Source: Diprion similis (Eukaryota > Arthropoda > Insecta > Hymenoptera > Diprionidae). From it: 64,000 nucleotides of DNA. Below are positions 49,745 through 63,501 of this stretch, piece after piece. The notes under the pieces were generated by a model that was not told where the DNA came from, did no database searches, and was given only the letters and a program-made list of their open reading frames with translations. Numbering within the stretch: position 1 is the first letter of the stretch; every line of letters begins with the position of its first letter. The DNA lies in assembly GCF_021155765.1 (NCBI RefSeq), contig NC_060107.1, positions 1,098,501-1,162,500 on the forward strand. Reading direction: 5' to 3'. Position numbers and translations under genes: made by a program.

Positions 49745-52700
49745 CTGTTGCGATACGTTTTGCAGCTCATGAAATTCCAGCCCAGAAATAAGAAGGATTC
49801 TATAGTTTGCTGGTTAACACTCAACGTGGCGCCACCAGAGGATCCGGATTTTAGCGCTGTCGGTGCTAGAATTAAGAACTATTCGAGCCGCAGTAAAATT
49901 ATTTGAAATTCCGCGGTTCGGTAACTAAAATTCCGGTTCCTTCTTATTATTTGACTGATTTAAAAACTTTATTTTTCTGTTGTTTACTTCCATTTCTGTT
50001 TCGGTAACAGACATTTTCTGGTCTTTTCGATGACAAACTTATTATTGGAGAAGCATGGCTCGCGACCCAAGGACGTTAATTATATTCAGTCTAGCTGTAT
50101 TCGTATACCAAAAAGTTACGATTAGTGGTAGATAAACGTAAAATATGTAAAGTAGGTATGCTTTTGATAATCCGTATTTTATAACGGGATAGTTTCTTTT
50201 TCAACTTCAATTCCACGCCAAATTTTGTCATTCGTATAAGCGCGTTAATTAATGAACTTTTATTTCAAGCACAATCGGAATCTGCGAAAACTGCGAGCTT
50301 GTCAACGGAGTTCGGATAACGACGGTGACGATCCGTGGACGAGATGCTGGAACATGGGGCGCGCGATTCGTCACTTTACAATGGGAACCATGCAGCAGGC
50401 GAAATTTTAAACTCGAGCCGAGGATAATCCTTATGAGAGTTCGCGAGCAGCCTTGTCGAGTGCTTGTTCCGCGTTCGAGTACTTCAGAGAGTCCGAATAC
50501 TCAATTAAGTCGATCAACAAAGGGTATAAGGCACAGCCGGAGAGCGGGACAGAAATGACGTCAGCCGAGGATCGTGAAAGAAGAAGGACCAAATGAATCG
50601 GAGTGTGAGAAAAATGATTACAAATGTATAAGAAGTTGAAGTATATCGATTGAGATGACATGCAGACGCCTCAAAATGCCAAATTGTACCTGGAGTGAGA
50701 TCCCGTTTCCCTTACATCGGCCATTCCGTTCCTTGAAGTATCGCATAAACTCGAAATGACGATGAACAATGTGAAGCAAGAAAGTTTGCAAGTATCATAT
50801 ATCCCGAAAAAGAAATTTCTGGTCATCCCTTTGATAATTCAGGCAAGTTTTAACTGCGGTCTTTTACAACCGGTTCCCTCCTCCTCTTCCCTTCGCCTCT
50901 GACCAAGCGGGGCCTCTGATCCCGGTCTTAGGGAGCCGGGGAAGAACCTTGCTGACCCATCCCAGCGACACTTCGCTCCTCGAGCTCCTTTTACGACAAA
51001 CCCAACCCCCCTCTCTTTACGGAGTTCTGCATCTTAAATAATTGATTCTAACGTAGTTACGGCTGTTTTTATAACTGTTTTACCGACCGCTGTTGCCGCC
51101 ATCGTACATTATTTAGATCTCAGTTTTTAAAGTTAAGTCCCAGGGCGCCAAGGTGTGAACAGACTGAAGGAATACGAAAGCTTCGACTACTCCTTTCGTA
51201 CTGATGAAAGATTAAAATCGAGGCCAGCCACCCCCTCGGAATAAGGGAGAGAGAGAGGGAGTGAGAGAGAAAAGAAAAGCAGCCACGACGCCCACACAAA
51301 TTCCCCGATTTATTTCTACGGGGACGTTTTGTATCCCATCCCACACATATCGGCAAACTTTTGACGACAAGATCCGTGATACAAGCTGCTGCACCGACCG
51401 ATCTATCACTCGGGCAAAAGCTTTCGCTCTTCGTGCCCGAAATATAAAAGTAAAGGTGTATCTACATTATACAAGGATATAAAGAAACAGGAGAAGAACA
51501 GGGCTAGGAGTGCAATGCAGCGTGCTGCACGAGGTTATATTGAAAAGGCCATCGAAGCCCGCGTATAATATGGGGCTGGACATCGGGCAGCGCAGCAAGG
51601 AAGATGGCTCGACCAAGTGACGGAGCGGGGGGGGGGGGGGGGGGGGGGGGTCGAGTCGGGAGGGTAGTTTGCCGTATAAAGTTGAACTTTGTTGCGGTGC
51701 CGCACAACTACCTAGGAAGGAGTTGAATAATTGATGGATCTGAGGGTTGGATCGGGAAATAGACAGCTGGTTTATTCGGTATGATAGAATACAGACAGGC
51801 CTCGGAGTCCGCGAGTTCGCGAGAGTTGTCGAGCAGTTTTCTCCTCCACCCTTCCGAGCAGTCTGCACTGCACCATCCGCCGATTCCACGCACTGGGCAT
51901 GCGGCGAGTCCTACACCGAGTAGTTGTACATCCTCAGAGGGTCGGAAGAAAAATTGAAGGAAAAACCAACCCTTAGCGTCAAATGCGGTGGTAGTTTAAC
52001 CGAGTCACGTATACGAGGAGCACCAGGGTGCCTGACGATCTGAAAAAATTCTTAACCCCTTACTACGTAGAAAGCCATATTTGGCTGTTAAGATTTCTAC
52101 GTTTTTTTTCCAGTTTGTTGAAAAAAACCAACTTTAAATAGATACTAATTGTAAATATTTTCGTGTAACGAAACGTATTTTTTTTTTTTGTCGTCTGTAG
52201 TAAGAGCAAACTTTTTGAGTAAATGTAAAATTTTTATTCCATCTCCTTCATAATTCATACAACAAGACCCTTAAAAACACATGAAATATGATGAAATATT
52301 ACTGATGATACCATCCAAAAAAAAAGAATACATTGAAAAACAGAATTGTTTGTTACTCTGTTTTTATTTTTTTATTATAAAATAATACAAGCATTTCATA
52401 TGTTTCTCGCAGCAGCATTGTCGCAGCAATATTTATGATGACAAATAAACCCCCCCCCCCCCCGAAAAAAAATCAAAAAAAAAACGAGGTATTAATGTCA
52501 AGTTAAAAATATTTTCATAATGTAGTTGTGGATCGTGAAAATATTTATTCTTGAAAAAATCCTTATTTTGTTCCTATGAAAAAAAAAAAATCTTAAGTCT
52601 CACGATTTCCTGGTCGCCGAAATAAGTAGACACCCTCGCTGGTGGAACATGATTCTCAATTTCGTCTCCTACCCATGCAGCGTCCCTCCTCGTCACCTCT

Positions 52701-52824
52701 GTTCAACCGCTCGGATGGATAATAATAATTAAAAATAAAGTATGCGGCAGACGCGCACCGGTGAAAGTATCAGGTATGTAGTACGTAGATCGTGTATAAA
52801 AAGGCTGACTTTTTCAGTTTTCTA

Positions 52825-52830
<6 letters not shown>

Positions 52831-52872
<42 letters not shown>
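52831..52872. repeat. TA dinucleotide microsatellite
   Basis: About 21 uninterrupted TA units. Confidence 0.95.
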
Positions 52873-52875
<3 letters not shown>

Positions 52876-54007
52876 GAGAATATCGTCGGCGCAGAAAATT
52901 GAAAAGAAAAATCAAAGTTATAGTCTTTCGCAGCGATATACCATTCGCGGCGTGTATAAGGAATGAAAAAGGTATGAAGAGAGGGAGAGAGCGAGCAACA
53001 ATCCTCGCCGTGTATATCGGAGGGAATGAAATCTTGGGCTTTGAGCATGGCAGCGCGAAGCTATCTGCCGAGCTGAGTCCAAGTCTTAAGTTATCGGTCT
53101 TTTTCATTGTGTATTAATGGGGCTGGCGGCAGCGAGGGAGTGCGGGGAATGCCGGGAAATCTGATAGGGCTTGGTTGCCGGGCTGCTGCAGCACAGCCTC
53201 CTTTAAGTGATACTTTAACGCACGCAGCGTTACTGCGCGGCAGCATCAGCAGCAGCAGCAGTAGCAAGGTTAATATTGCCACTTCCATTTCCTCCCTCAC
53301 CGATATACTATTCATGAAATCATACTTTCGCGCGCGATGCTCGCATAAAGCGAAGGAACACCGGGGCCACATACCCTCCACCCGAAATTAAACCCCAAAC
53401 CCCCCTCTCAATTCCCTCTCCGATTAGATTAACGGGATTTCTCTCGATCGGCCGATACGAAGCCGCAATCCTGCAGCGTGTAAAGCCTCCGTCGACTTTA
53501 TTTCTTTTTCCTCTTTTTTCACAATCTTGTAAAATAAATTCAGTTTTCATCCAAGTGATCCGTATATTATGTATTATACTTTGTTATTATCATTATATCC
53601 TCTGTATAACCTTACGTATTCCTATAAAGAATTTATAATCGACAATTGTAATTGAATTAATAAGTAAAACGCAGGTAGTAAACTCTTGTTTCCGGTCTAA
53701 GCATCGCTGCACAACAGCACGTACCGACGAAGAATCGCAAATACTTTCTTCTATCCTCCATTTTTCAAAGATTCGCCGAGATATAGGTGAGACGAAAGGG
53801 GAGAACAAGGCGTGATGCGGAGTGGGGGAGGGGGGAGTATATAATTTGTAAAATACAGCGAACGAGAAATCAACGAAATGGACCATAAAGCAATCGTTCG
53901 CGCCCGAAGCAGCAATATTTTCCCAAGAAATACAACAAAGGTATAAGGCACTGGGCGCCCTAATAAACAATGCAGGAGCTGTGTACTGTTGTTCCCGGCT
54001 TCTTCCT

Positions 54008-54042
54008 CTTCTTCCTTATTCTTCCTTATTCTTCCTTATTCT
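54008..54042. repeat. TTCTTCCTTA tandem repeat
   Basis: Three to four decamer units in tandem. Confidence 0.85.
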
Positions 54043-56824
54043 TTGCTTGGCATCCTCGTTCAGCTCCGTCTTATTCTATAGTTACACCTCTCCGTTCGTC
54101 CGGCAACTGTGTTCCTGTGGTCCTGAGGACATCGCATCCTTACAGTAGGTACGTGTACCTTCCTACCTTGCAAGCTGGCGAGGAGCTGGAGGATAAGGAA
54201 AGGAATAAGAATTCTCGTGTAAGGGAATACATACCTATAGAGAGAGGAACGTGGCGCACCTAGCTTTGTCTGAAGACAGGCGGCGTTTGAAAGGCGCCGA
54301 GTAAAAGATGCCTCGTCGCAACCCCACGGGTACATTACTAGAATTGCCACCGCCAATTGGTGTCCCCTGACTCCGCGTCGTGCCAACCGAAATAGGTACG
54401 GCTGCTGCCCCCCGGATCCCCGCCTCCTACCGGGGGTTTCGGCAAACACGTTCGCCCCGGGCGACAACGCCGTTCAAACATCCAATCGCTCTCAGCGGTG
54501 AAACAACTTGAAATTCAGCATTGTTATATCGGTACCTATTTGATTAAGCGATGCATTGTCAGACCGCCCGCGACAATCTCGGGTGAACCATCCCCTCCCC
54601 CGACAAATTTTGAACACGGCGCACGGCTGAGGATCATATCAGCGCAGGAATTGCTTTTCGGGTGTGTCGTGCGATTTCGCTATCATACATACTTGACGGC
54701 GATTAATTCAACCACCGGCGAAGTCTGAAGATTCGTTTTTGTCGGAAGCAATCTCGCTCGTTTAGAAAATTCGGAGAAAGAATACTACGAAATTAGAGCT
54801 TTGGACGTACAGACAGGGTGGAGACAGTTGCGTAACTAGACTTTACGGGCCCCGATGCGAAAGAATTTAAGCCCCCCCCCCCCGTGCTGACATTACCCAT
54901 GAAAACAAACGTCGATCTTCGGACGATAAATCGGCAGTAGACATCCGAAAGCTGGGTTTTTATTTTCAACGAATCTAACCTAAAACTGCGATCAATCTTT
55001 AATCTTGAATTACTACTCACCCTACTACTACCTATACTAGTCCTACTGCTGTCGGAAAGAAAATCTCTTACTTCGTGTAAATAATTAAAAAATTGTACGG
55101 TAAAAGCCTACATTTACTTGTAATGAAACTAAATTTATCACAATAATACGAAATTTGGTTTAATCCAGTATAAAATACTGTTAAATTCATCGTCAACGTG
55201 AAAAGTTTTATAGTCGATTCACGATACTTTTTTAGTCTTGTGGAGTTGTGGAGCTGCTTTTCGTTGAAAGTTTAAGAAAAAGTAATTTTTCTTTTTGTTG
55301 TTTTTGTGCCCATCCGGGGCCCCCTTCGAGTTAGGACCCCGCCACGACCGCATTGCTTGCATTGGCACAACTTGTACGCTACTGGGTGAACAGTTTGAAT
55401 AAGTGCATGTATGCAGGTACATATGACGCGTGACTCGGTAACGATCCGTGTAAAATTCTGGCTAATTCAATCCAGCTCTAAGGCAGGTGGCGGAGGGTTC
55501 TCTATTTTATACGGTGGAAATTCGAGCCGGATGCCGCGCGCAGGCGGTAGAGTGGAAAGAGGAAATTCGCAATACAGCGGGCCGCTCTACGGCTCCGCTG
55601 GGAGGAATTCCGGGGTACGTTTTAAATTGCTGCATCCGAAGCCCGAGCCTCGCTCCCCGCAACCTGGCCTCTCCGCTTGTTTATGTATGCCCCACGTTTC
55701 TTATTCTTGTGCGGCGGTGGCGGCGGGAAAGAACGACGCCGGCGAACGCGGAGGAACCAGCCAGGGCGAACCAGGGCGAGGCCACCGGCTCCACCTTCCT
55801 CGTTCCCCCGACCCGTCCTAACTTTATGTGCACAGCTAGGGCATAAGTATGCGAACGGCGCACCGCGTACCTCGAGAGGTTGCCGGCTTTAGCTTCAGCG
55901 TCCTTCGCTCCTCGAGGGCGATGCCGAGCTAGGAAAGCAGCGGGGTTGACGGGGGTGCCGTTTCACTTCCTCCACTTCATCCCTTTCCTCACCACTCTCG
56001 ATGACTCCGGCATTTTCTCCTACAAAATTAGATACCCACTCGACTTTCCAACCATTAGGGTGCAGGTTACGAGGTGTACACCCTTCGGCTCCTGCAGGTT
56101 GGAAAAAAGTTTCTGACCGGCCGCCGTGCGACGTTTTGGTGAACGAAGTGTCGTCGTGAAAAGAGTCCAAAGCTGGATCCGAGTGATACGTGCTCGGCTC
56201 CATGTACACTCGAATGGATCCTTTTGGGGCAGCTGAGAAGAGCGCTGCAGAGAAGGGTGGGTGTGTAATAATATAATATGCAGGGAAAATCGCGACCAGT
56301 TTATTCCATCGCCTCGTCTTCGGTTTCTTCGGTTCCTCGAGGGGGGCAAAGCGAGGCTCCATCGGGGGTGGATAGAGGAGGTGCACAGCACACGAAGTAC
56401 GTTGAGTATCATGCGAATCGAGCACTCTGGGGCTGCCCCGAGGCACCACCACCACCACCGGCAGCGTCGGCCGAACCGCCCTTGTAGGTGTGTATTATGA
56501 TAAAAACTGCACAAAAGCGGCTACCCCAGAGGGAGAGCGGAGTTTGCCTTGGTTCTTTCCTTCCTTGGCTCTTTACGCTCGATGGTGCAGCAGGGGTCGG
56601 TACGTGGCGCCGACCTGCAGTCCGCCCGCCTCGTCGTCTCCTCGGGGACTTTGATCGGAGTAACTTCGTCACACGATATTCAAGAAACCAGGAATGGCCT
56701 AGTCTTATTATGCAACGCCCTCCTCGATCCAGGTCAATTCAGCCTTCCGGCTGCCTCCGAAAGCCACGGTCTTGCGGCTATGGGTTTCGACGTGGGCCTC
56801 TTAACGTGCCAAGCCACTAGCGTC

Positions 56825-56908
56825 GCTGCGATCGAGGGATACGTTACATTATCGAAAATCAGTCACACGCACGATGTAAGTTATGTTTATGTATCCCTCG
56901 ATCGCAGC
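56825..56908. repeat. 18-bp perfect stem hairpin
   Basis: The arms GCTGCGATCGAGGGATAC (56825-56842) and GTATCCCTCGATCGCAGC (56891-56908) are exact complements. The 48-nt middle can pair further imperfectly (TTACAT with ATGTAA). Total length of about 84 nt is in the pre-miRNA range. Confidence 0.85.
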
Positions 56909-58185
56909 ACCATCTGGATTTTTCTTCAATAGTAGAATCACTATCTTCTATTCAACTTCTCCACGTCATCCAAACCTCGACTTTTGGCGGGGAAAGAAAC
57001 GTTGGATGTATTATACGGGACGCTCCATCGAACCGGTTCCTATAATATTTAAATAATTGAATGACTTAATATTATTCATATTTAATAGTGTCCATGCTCG
57101 GGATTGATTTTGTAATACAAACCGTTATTTGTTGTAACAATGTATATTCTCTGAATGAAAAAGTTGACACGAAATTTTCATTGATCCTTCCCCCATTTAG
57201 AAGCTCACTTAATTAACAGGCGCCCCCTGAGACATCGGTTGACCCGAGTCCTTGTTTCTGCACACTTCGCTCGGCTCTTTCGTGTGTAACGCGTTGTAGA
57301 CGCGGAAAACGGAATTAACCCCAAAGCGGTGGGTACCAAGTCTACGATATGTGTTGGCCTAACATGGCCCGCAGTTTGGTAAACATCGAAATGGCACGTG
57401 CCCGTACGTTGCTGTACAGAGTAGGTATATGCATGGGTTTAACGTATGAGCAAGCGGGTGATAGACGAAGACCGGGAATTTTCGATAGCTCGTATACCCT
57501 CAGCGTAACGTGATTAGTTGCCCCCAGAGCCCGCCGGCGACGGATAGAGGTATAACAGGCGTATAGTAAAGCCACGACCGGCATTCATCGGCAAACTGCA
57601 GGCATGGCTTTGGTTGAATTAGTTATTAGCGAGCAGTTTAAAGGAGGAGAAGCTCAGCTCCGGGCCGCAGGCGTCACCGGATGCGGAAACGCCGTGTTAT
57701 CGGCCCAGAGCAGAGCTTTTGCCCTGCACCGATCATCGTGATCGAAAGTTTGGCAGACGAGGTGAAATCGGGCGCGGGGCTGCAGGAGCAGAGCGACGTC
57801 GGGCGCTAACTGAGAGCGAACTTGCAGGTGGCATATGGAATATACACGCCATCTCACCTAATCGACGTGACAGCCCCTCGCATCAGCAGTTACAATGACT
57901 GACGGGACTTTAAAGATTCAGGACACTTGGTTGCGCCGAGCGGTGGAAGGAGCGAGACGACCTCCACCACCCCTGCAGGCGTACGTCGAATCGCTCTGTA
58001 CGCACTCAGAGGCGACAGAACGAAAGCCACGTACATTTTCGGTGCATCGAACAACGGATTTTGCACGACGTAGAAGGCTTTGCTACCCCGATGCACGGAC
58101 GCTATACACCTACTATCGTTTGAAGGAAATTTGCGGGGTGAGTGAGAAACGTAGAGTATAATCGTCTGCAGTTATCAGACAGTCG

Positions 58186-58366
58186 GTATTGGGAGAGGTC
58201 CGTTTCTACAAATGGCGATTCTACAAGTTCGTTCCTCCCGATTCGCTCCGAAAGGTTCGTTTCTACAAGTGGTGGTCAAATAATTTAAATTAAATTGACA
58301 ATTAAATGTATGAGAAACGAACTTGTAGGATCATAACTTGTAGAAACGATACCCTCTCCTGGTATT
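58186..58366. mobile_element. Short fold-back element, family F
   Basis: The left end GGTATTGGGAGAGG with CGTTTCTACAA and CTACAAGTTCG is mirrored on the right by CGAACTTGTAG, TTGTAGAAACG and CCCTCTCCTGGTATT. About 180 bp, no coding capacity. A TTTCTACAAG block also repeats directly inside. Confidence 0.75.
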
Positions 58367-59606
58367 ATATGTATAGTCGGTGGTCGAATCGCATGAAATG
58401 GTTAAAGATCCGAGTCGAAATTTTGAGCCTCCTTTAATCTTGGAAGGTCCTATGGAGGACATATTATTTGGTATTGAGAAGAGATCCTACTACTTCAGAC
58501 CTGAAAGTCGGAGATATTTTCATTTCTTCCACTACGTTTAGGTCTAAATTAGGACGTCATTATTAGGACCTCTACAGATCCTTCTTTACTTTCTTACTTT
58601 CTTTCTTGGAGATTCCATTCAGGGGTGGTGAGGGGGGAGGGTGGCATCTACAAGAAACTTGGCCGCAAGAATCTCAATAACCATTGAATTTAATTTTAAT
58701 ACTTATAAATCGATCTAAATAATATAGTTTACCAAGATTCCGAATCATTTTCTTAACAGTAATATTAATTAACTCACACGAGTGGGTTGGTGCAATAATA
58801 GAATGGGGAACTTCAAACAAAAGAAATACTTTTACGATTGAAGTGTTACAGAAAAGTAATTTTTGAACACAGTTTTAAATTTCCTACACTTACGCTCATT
58901 GTATCCTGTACCTACTCCCCCAGGACCACAAGGACGTAAATAGGCTTTCTCGTATGGGAGGATTAGGACATATAGCGGCAAAACAGGTTATACTAAGGCG
59001 TTAAGGTTCGCGATAGATATAACATATCTAAATTTAATAAGGCCTTACGTAGTACCTGCTGATCTAACGTAGGGCAGAAATTTTTGATTCGGAAGATCAA
59101 GCGCGCACTGCGTGGAATTTCATCGTCACAACTGATCGTCCGATTTCCGGTGTATTCACCGGAGACGTGAGTCGATCCTCGAGCTGTCCGCATCGACGGA
59201 ACTCGACCGCGAATGCAAAACGTCGAGGTTGTTCGAAAGAGGGTGCGGAAAAAGTGGAAGTAAAACAGTGAGGGGGCGGTGTAACGCCGTTCCTCCCTCC
59301 AGGAGCGACCCGTTACTGATTATACTCATTAGCCTGATTGCAAATACGCGGTATTATCGCCGGGTAATTCCGGGGTTACTTTCATTTACTCGTTACCGAC
59401 CGCCGCGGCAGTTTGTTTCATTTAATAATTATTACACTCGTTAATACCAACGTTCACGGCGTAGCCACCCCCCCTCTCTGTGTGTAAGGCACTGGGATAA
59501 GGCTTTTCCTAATGATACACCCGCCACCGCCGCATTTACGGCATATGGCTTAGATTATACATTGCGCTCCTGCGGTACCTCTGCACGCTCGGCTGCGTAG
59601 CGATTC

Positions 59607-59631
59607 GCCCCCACCCCCACCCCCACCCCCA
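59607..59631. repeat. CCCCCA tandem repeat
   Basis: About four CCCCCA units in tandem. Confidence 0.85.
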
Positions 59632-60269
59632 TCTCGAAGGACTCGCACGATATAAATTCATCCAAGTATTATATCCACTAAACTCGGCAAACTTATCGTC
59701 GTGCAATACTTATAACTGTAACTAATATCATTGACTTGCAACGATTTTTACACCCCTATTACAATTCTTATATATATATATATATATATTGTAATTTGAC
59801 GGTGGCGACGGGAGTAATAATTAATTGATAAATGGGTAGCAACAAAGATATAAGGGAATCGATGAAAAGAAAAGTACTTTGGATATAGTACACATATATT
59901 TCACCCCCGATGCAAGCAATCGCCATGACTCGTATAATGCACGCACCTTACAGGCCTGTATACATATAGAGACGGACGGCGTGTTCCTCCACGCAATTCG
60001 TCGGTTTACCTACCCCCTCGTCTGCGGGGGTGGAGGGGGAGGATAAGAGACGGAGGAGGAATAAGTGGCAGACGCGGGTTCGAGGCAGACGAGCAGACGG
60101 GTGTAGATGGGAGACCTGAGGGTGACCTGAGGGCGACCCACGGATGACCCGGGGCGCTGCAAGTAGGTTTAATATTTGATACAGCGCGGCCTGGTCATCC
60201 TGCCGAGGCGATAACACAGCCCCCGCGGGAACCTTCCGACGTCGTCCCTTGGAAACGGAACGTCCCTCC

Positions 60270-60325
60270 CGTTCCCGTTCCAGTTCCAGTTCCAGTTCCA
60301 GTTCCCATTCCCATTACAGTTCCCG
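60270..60325. repeat. GTTCCA/GTTCCC tandem repeat
   Basis: About eight hexamer units with variation between GTTCCA and GTTCCC. Read on the minus strand it encodes a Gly-Thr run, which explains a spurious long frame. Confidence 0.85.
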
Positions 60326-61867
60326 TCACCGTCCTCCTCGACGTCCACCCGCCACGGCTACTCCGCTTGTCCATCCCTGGATGTGCAACACATACAGGTG
60401 CTCGTCTGCTGGCTGGTGAAACCGCGAAAAAGAGAATGACCCGGAGGTGGGGGGTGAGTTTCATCCTTTTCGAAACGGCGAGAGTAAGAGAGGCGAGCCG
60501 ACAGGAGGGGGGAGATAAATTGGCGGAGAAAAATCAAACGGATCCGCCAAGGACAATCACTTTACTTCGTCGCTTCGCTGTATACACAGTATAGCCAGAC
60601 TTTGGCCGAACGAAATCAAGTCGATTGGATTCCGGATGGTATATGTGTCTTATGTGTTTAACCTGCACGGTATATATACTCCGGCAGGAAATGGTTTTGC
60701 ACGATGTTGGAATCTTGTGATTCACGATATTTTCTCGTGGTGTTGAAAATGGCCAAGCAACCGAACGTCTGAAAATTTTCGTAATTTCATCGCGTCGTTG
60801 CAAATTAAAGCAAAATCTTAAGGAATCTTAAATTCTTTGTCTACACACCGATGAAGAGATAACGTATAACGTGAAATGCGTGCAGCATTGAAATACAGTT
60901 TAACGTCGTTACTATTTCATCCACCAATGCTGCCATGGGCATAGATAGCACTCGAGTAGTTTATTCTCCCTTTCTCTTGTTCTTGTTTCCTTTCGGACTC
61001 TCGAGGCGACCGCAGTCGTAGGATAAGTGTCTCCGGCGTGCGACTGACAGGTGTTTCCATTCGATCGAACGTTTTCTTTTCCACTCGTTTCTCCGCCATG
61101 TCGTTCCATCTTTGTTTCCCCGTGTTCTACGCATCGTTCCTCTCGATTTTTCCACCGGCAAATTATCCTGGGCATAGAAAGAAAATCAACAACAACAATA
61201 ACAACAATTCTTCGAAACACCCGACTCGCACTTACGTGGAACCGAGGTGCCCTCTACCGCTATTCCGAAGACCTTTTCCGGGTCGCGTCTGCAGGTTTTC
61301 AACCCACGAATGTGTGTAAACACGCATACTCACACCTACGCATGCCAACCGGTGTCTTCGACGTCGAGATTTCTGACCTCCGGACCGAAAGGGACATCGG
61401 ATACCTACGTCTCTTACCAATCATCTGAATTCTTAACGCCTGCGAAACCGTATCCTCGAGCCTCGGTTGACTCGTTAAATCGGCTCTAACCAATCGTCGA
61501 CGATCCCACTTCTATCCTCAGTTGGATCTCTCAGGCCTATATATCCGCGCACAGCGCGGTGTAAAAGTTATGCACGGATATACGTACCGGAAGCAAAGTG
61601 CAAAAGAGAGAAAAGAGAAGAAAGTTGTATTATCTGACACCCAATTACGAGTAAACAAACTGACAAATAATACGCGTAGTTGGTACACAGCCAGCATGTG
61701 TACAAGGGCATCGTACGCGGCTTCTGATATACATATGAGTGCACAAAATATACGTATAATAAAAAAGGGGTTGTTCAGGGATGAAGAAAAGAGAGAAGAG
61801 GTGCAGTAGTAGTAGAACCAGAAAAAGAAACGGCAATACATAGCAGTAACAGTAGCGGAAAGAATGG

Positions 61868-61899
61868 AGGTGGTGGTGGTGGTGGTGGTGGTGGTGGTG
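61868..61899. repeat. GGT trinucleotide repeat
   Basis: About ten GGT/GTG units. It causes a poly-Thr or poly-Pro stretch in overlapping minus-strand frames. Confidence 0.9.
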
Positions 61900-63339
61900 A
61901 AGCGCGGATGAAGACGGGGTTGGATTTTAGAGAGTAACGTGGAGGGTTGACGAGGGTGCAGAGGACGGAGGGTGCCGGGCGAAGGAGGGGGAGGCACAAC
62001 CGCGGAGGTACAGCACGAACAATCCAGGCGCAAGATGGCCGCCGGTATCGGAGCTTTTGAAGCGCCGGCGTAGCGGCGACATGAGGCTCCGCCCAAAGCG
62101 GGGAAGATCGCCCCCCTCCGACCCCCGAGGCGCCGTTTCACCCCCGGATTCGGTACGCGGACGGGTAACCCCGCCGCCGAGCGTTTCATCCCTTGTTGCA
62201 AAACGTTACGGGGTACGATATCTATCTGCAGAACATGTCGCGCAGTCCTCGTAACCGGTCCTCGCGTCAAAGAGTGCTGCTAGTGCTGCTGCTGCTGCTG
62301 CTTCCGCTCTTGCTAATTCTTATCGAGTGCTGAAAAGAGCCCCTGTCTCGAGCCGATCGGGGGCTGAATTTTTGTTTCGTTTTTTACTTTTGGTGATTGC
62401 GGAGTGATAGATAACGGCGCTTTGCGCGATGAGACAGTTACGGTGTTTGTGCCGTCAGGTTGAAGCGAGTTGAGATTGAAGCGAGCAGATTGTTTACACA
62501 GTTGTTGTTGTTTACAGTGATATTGAATCGCGCAAGGTGTGATCCTGATCGAAGTGGGTACCACCGAAACACCTTATATTATTATTAGTGCAGAGTCTAC
62601 AAAGTACCTACGCGTTTATTGTTCTGCCAACGGACTGAAGGGGTATAAGGTGCCATAATCTCCCAACCGTGAAATACGTTATGGTGTTAAAGAGAGATAC
62701 TGTACAGGCCAGAGACTCGTGAGACAGTGATGGTTATCGGTGTTTACCTACAAAACTACTCGCCGATTTACGTACAATCATCGTCGTTACCGATAATCGG
62801 TAAAATATCGTATCCATAATCGCGTTACACAGAGACCGAGGCGAGCCGATGAACCCGGTGAAGATACGGTCTCGCTGGTACGTCGTGAACCTGGTGAAAA
62901 GCGGTAAACATAACATGTGTCGGGTTAGAAGCTGAGGAACCGAAGCCCGGAAGACCAGCACGCGTAAAATCCACCGAATTTGGAATTCGGTAAGAGGGTG
63001 AAAATGGAATTGGCGACGCCGCGGGCTTGGCGAGACTGAATCCTAGTTCCGTTTTCTTACCTCCCGTCGGCCGGTGGACCAAGTCCTGAACAGTCGACGG
63101 AGAGTCCTTCACAGGCGTTACGAGCAATATTGAGACCAGGAAGAGAAGCTCGTTTGAAAGAAAAGCAGAAAGGAAGGAAGGAAAAGTCTCTCAAATGCTG
63201 GAACGAACGGATGAAATTTGATTCGAACGATCAGGTTCGAGGACCGCGGTCATTCCTGGGGGAAATCCCGGCTCCTCGCGACTCGCCTCCGGCTTTCATA
63301 CCTTGAGTGAAAACAAAGACACACCGCGAATAACCGACG

Positions 63340-63501
63340 ATGATGTACTCGCCGGACAAGATGATGGGCAGCAAGGGACTCCACGGGGCGCCCATCACCG
63401 CCCCAGGATGCTTTCCTTCGGGGCGATACTCGCCATCCCCCTACCGAACTGCCCCGGAACCCATGCCACCCCCGCCCAGACGATGCATGCCGAATCCAAC
63501 C
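63340..63501 (+). CDS. First coding exon of an unidentified gene (continues past window)
   Basis: Starts with ATGATG after a long CpG-rich leader and reads 54 codons to a strong donor, ACC|GTAAGT, in phase 0. The peptide begins MMYSPDKMMGSKGLHGAP, is rich in Pro, Met, Ser and Gly, and ends PMPPPPRRCMPNPT. Such short proline-rich first exons are common in developmental regulators with large first introns, but I do not recognise this one. No further exon is visible before the window ends. Third codon positions are C/G-rich, unlike flanking DNA, which supports coding. Confidence 0.55.

Larger units (their letters stand above)
49012..63339. other. 14-kb region without a convincing gene
   Basis: Begins with the HAUS8-like promoter and a 31-bp perfect inverted repeat (49651-49744). 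From about 50 kb on it is GC-richer with many microsatellites, G/C homopolymers (51629-51650, 52450-52463), a fold-back element (58186-58366) and a hairpin (56825-56908). The last 1.2 kb is CpG-rich and probably the 5' UTR or promoter of the gene starting at 63340. Long frames exist but are low-complexity or overlap on several frames. It may be regulatory DNA or a large upstream intron of the 63340 gene. Confidence 0.45.

Noticed and set aside
52040-52625. Possible further fold-back element
   Set aside because: Only a few short, A/T-driven blocks pair (CCAGG with CCTGG); too weak to call.
50517-53955. Recurring GGTATAAGGCAC-like motif (also near 62641)
   Set aside because: Three short inexact matches with no shared position relative to genes; may be chance.
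55411-55846. Overlapping plus-strand frames of 119-136 codons
   Set aside because: All frames are open because of local GC-rich composition; no splice structure or recognisable motif.
56549-56932. 127-codon plus-strand frame with balanced composition
   Set aside because: It contains the hairpin at 56825-56908 and no family resemblance. It could be a real exon, but nothing supports it.
60195-60464. Minus-strand frame with a Gly-Thr repeat
   Set aside because: Produced by the GTTCCA/GTTCCC tandem repeat at 60270-60325.
61518-62270. 250-codon minus-strand frame
   Set aside because: Contains poly-Thr from the GGT repeat and mixed low-complexity runs; no domain.
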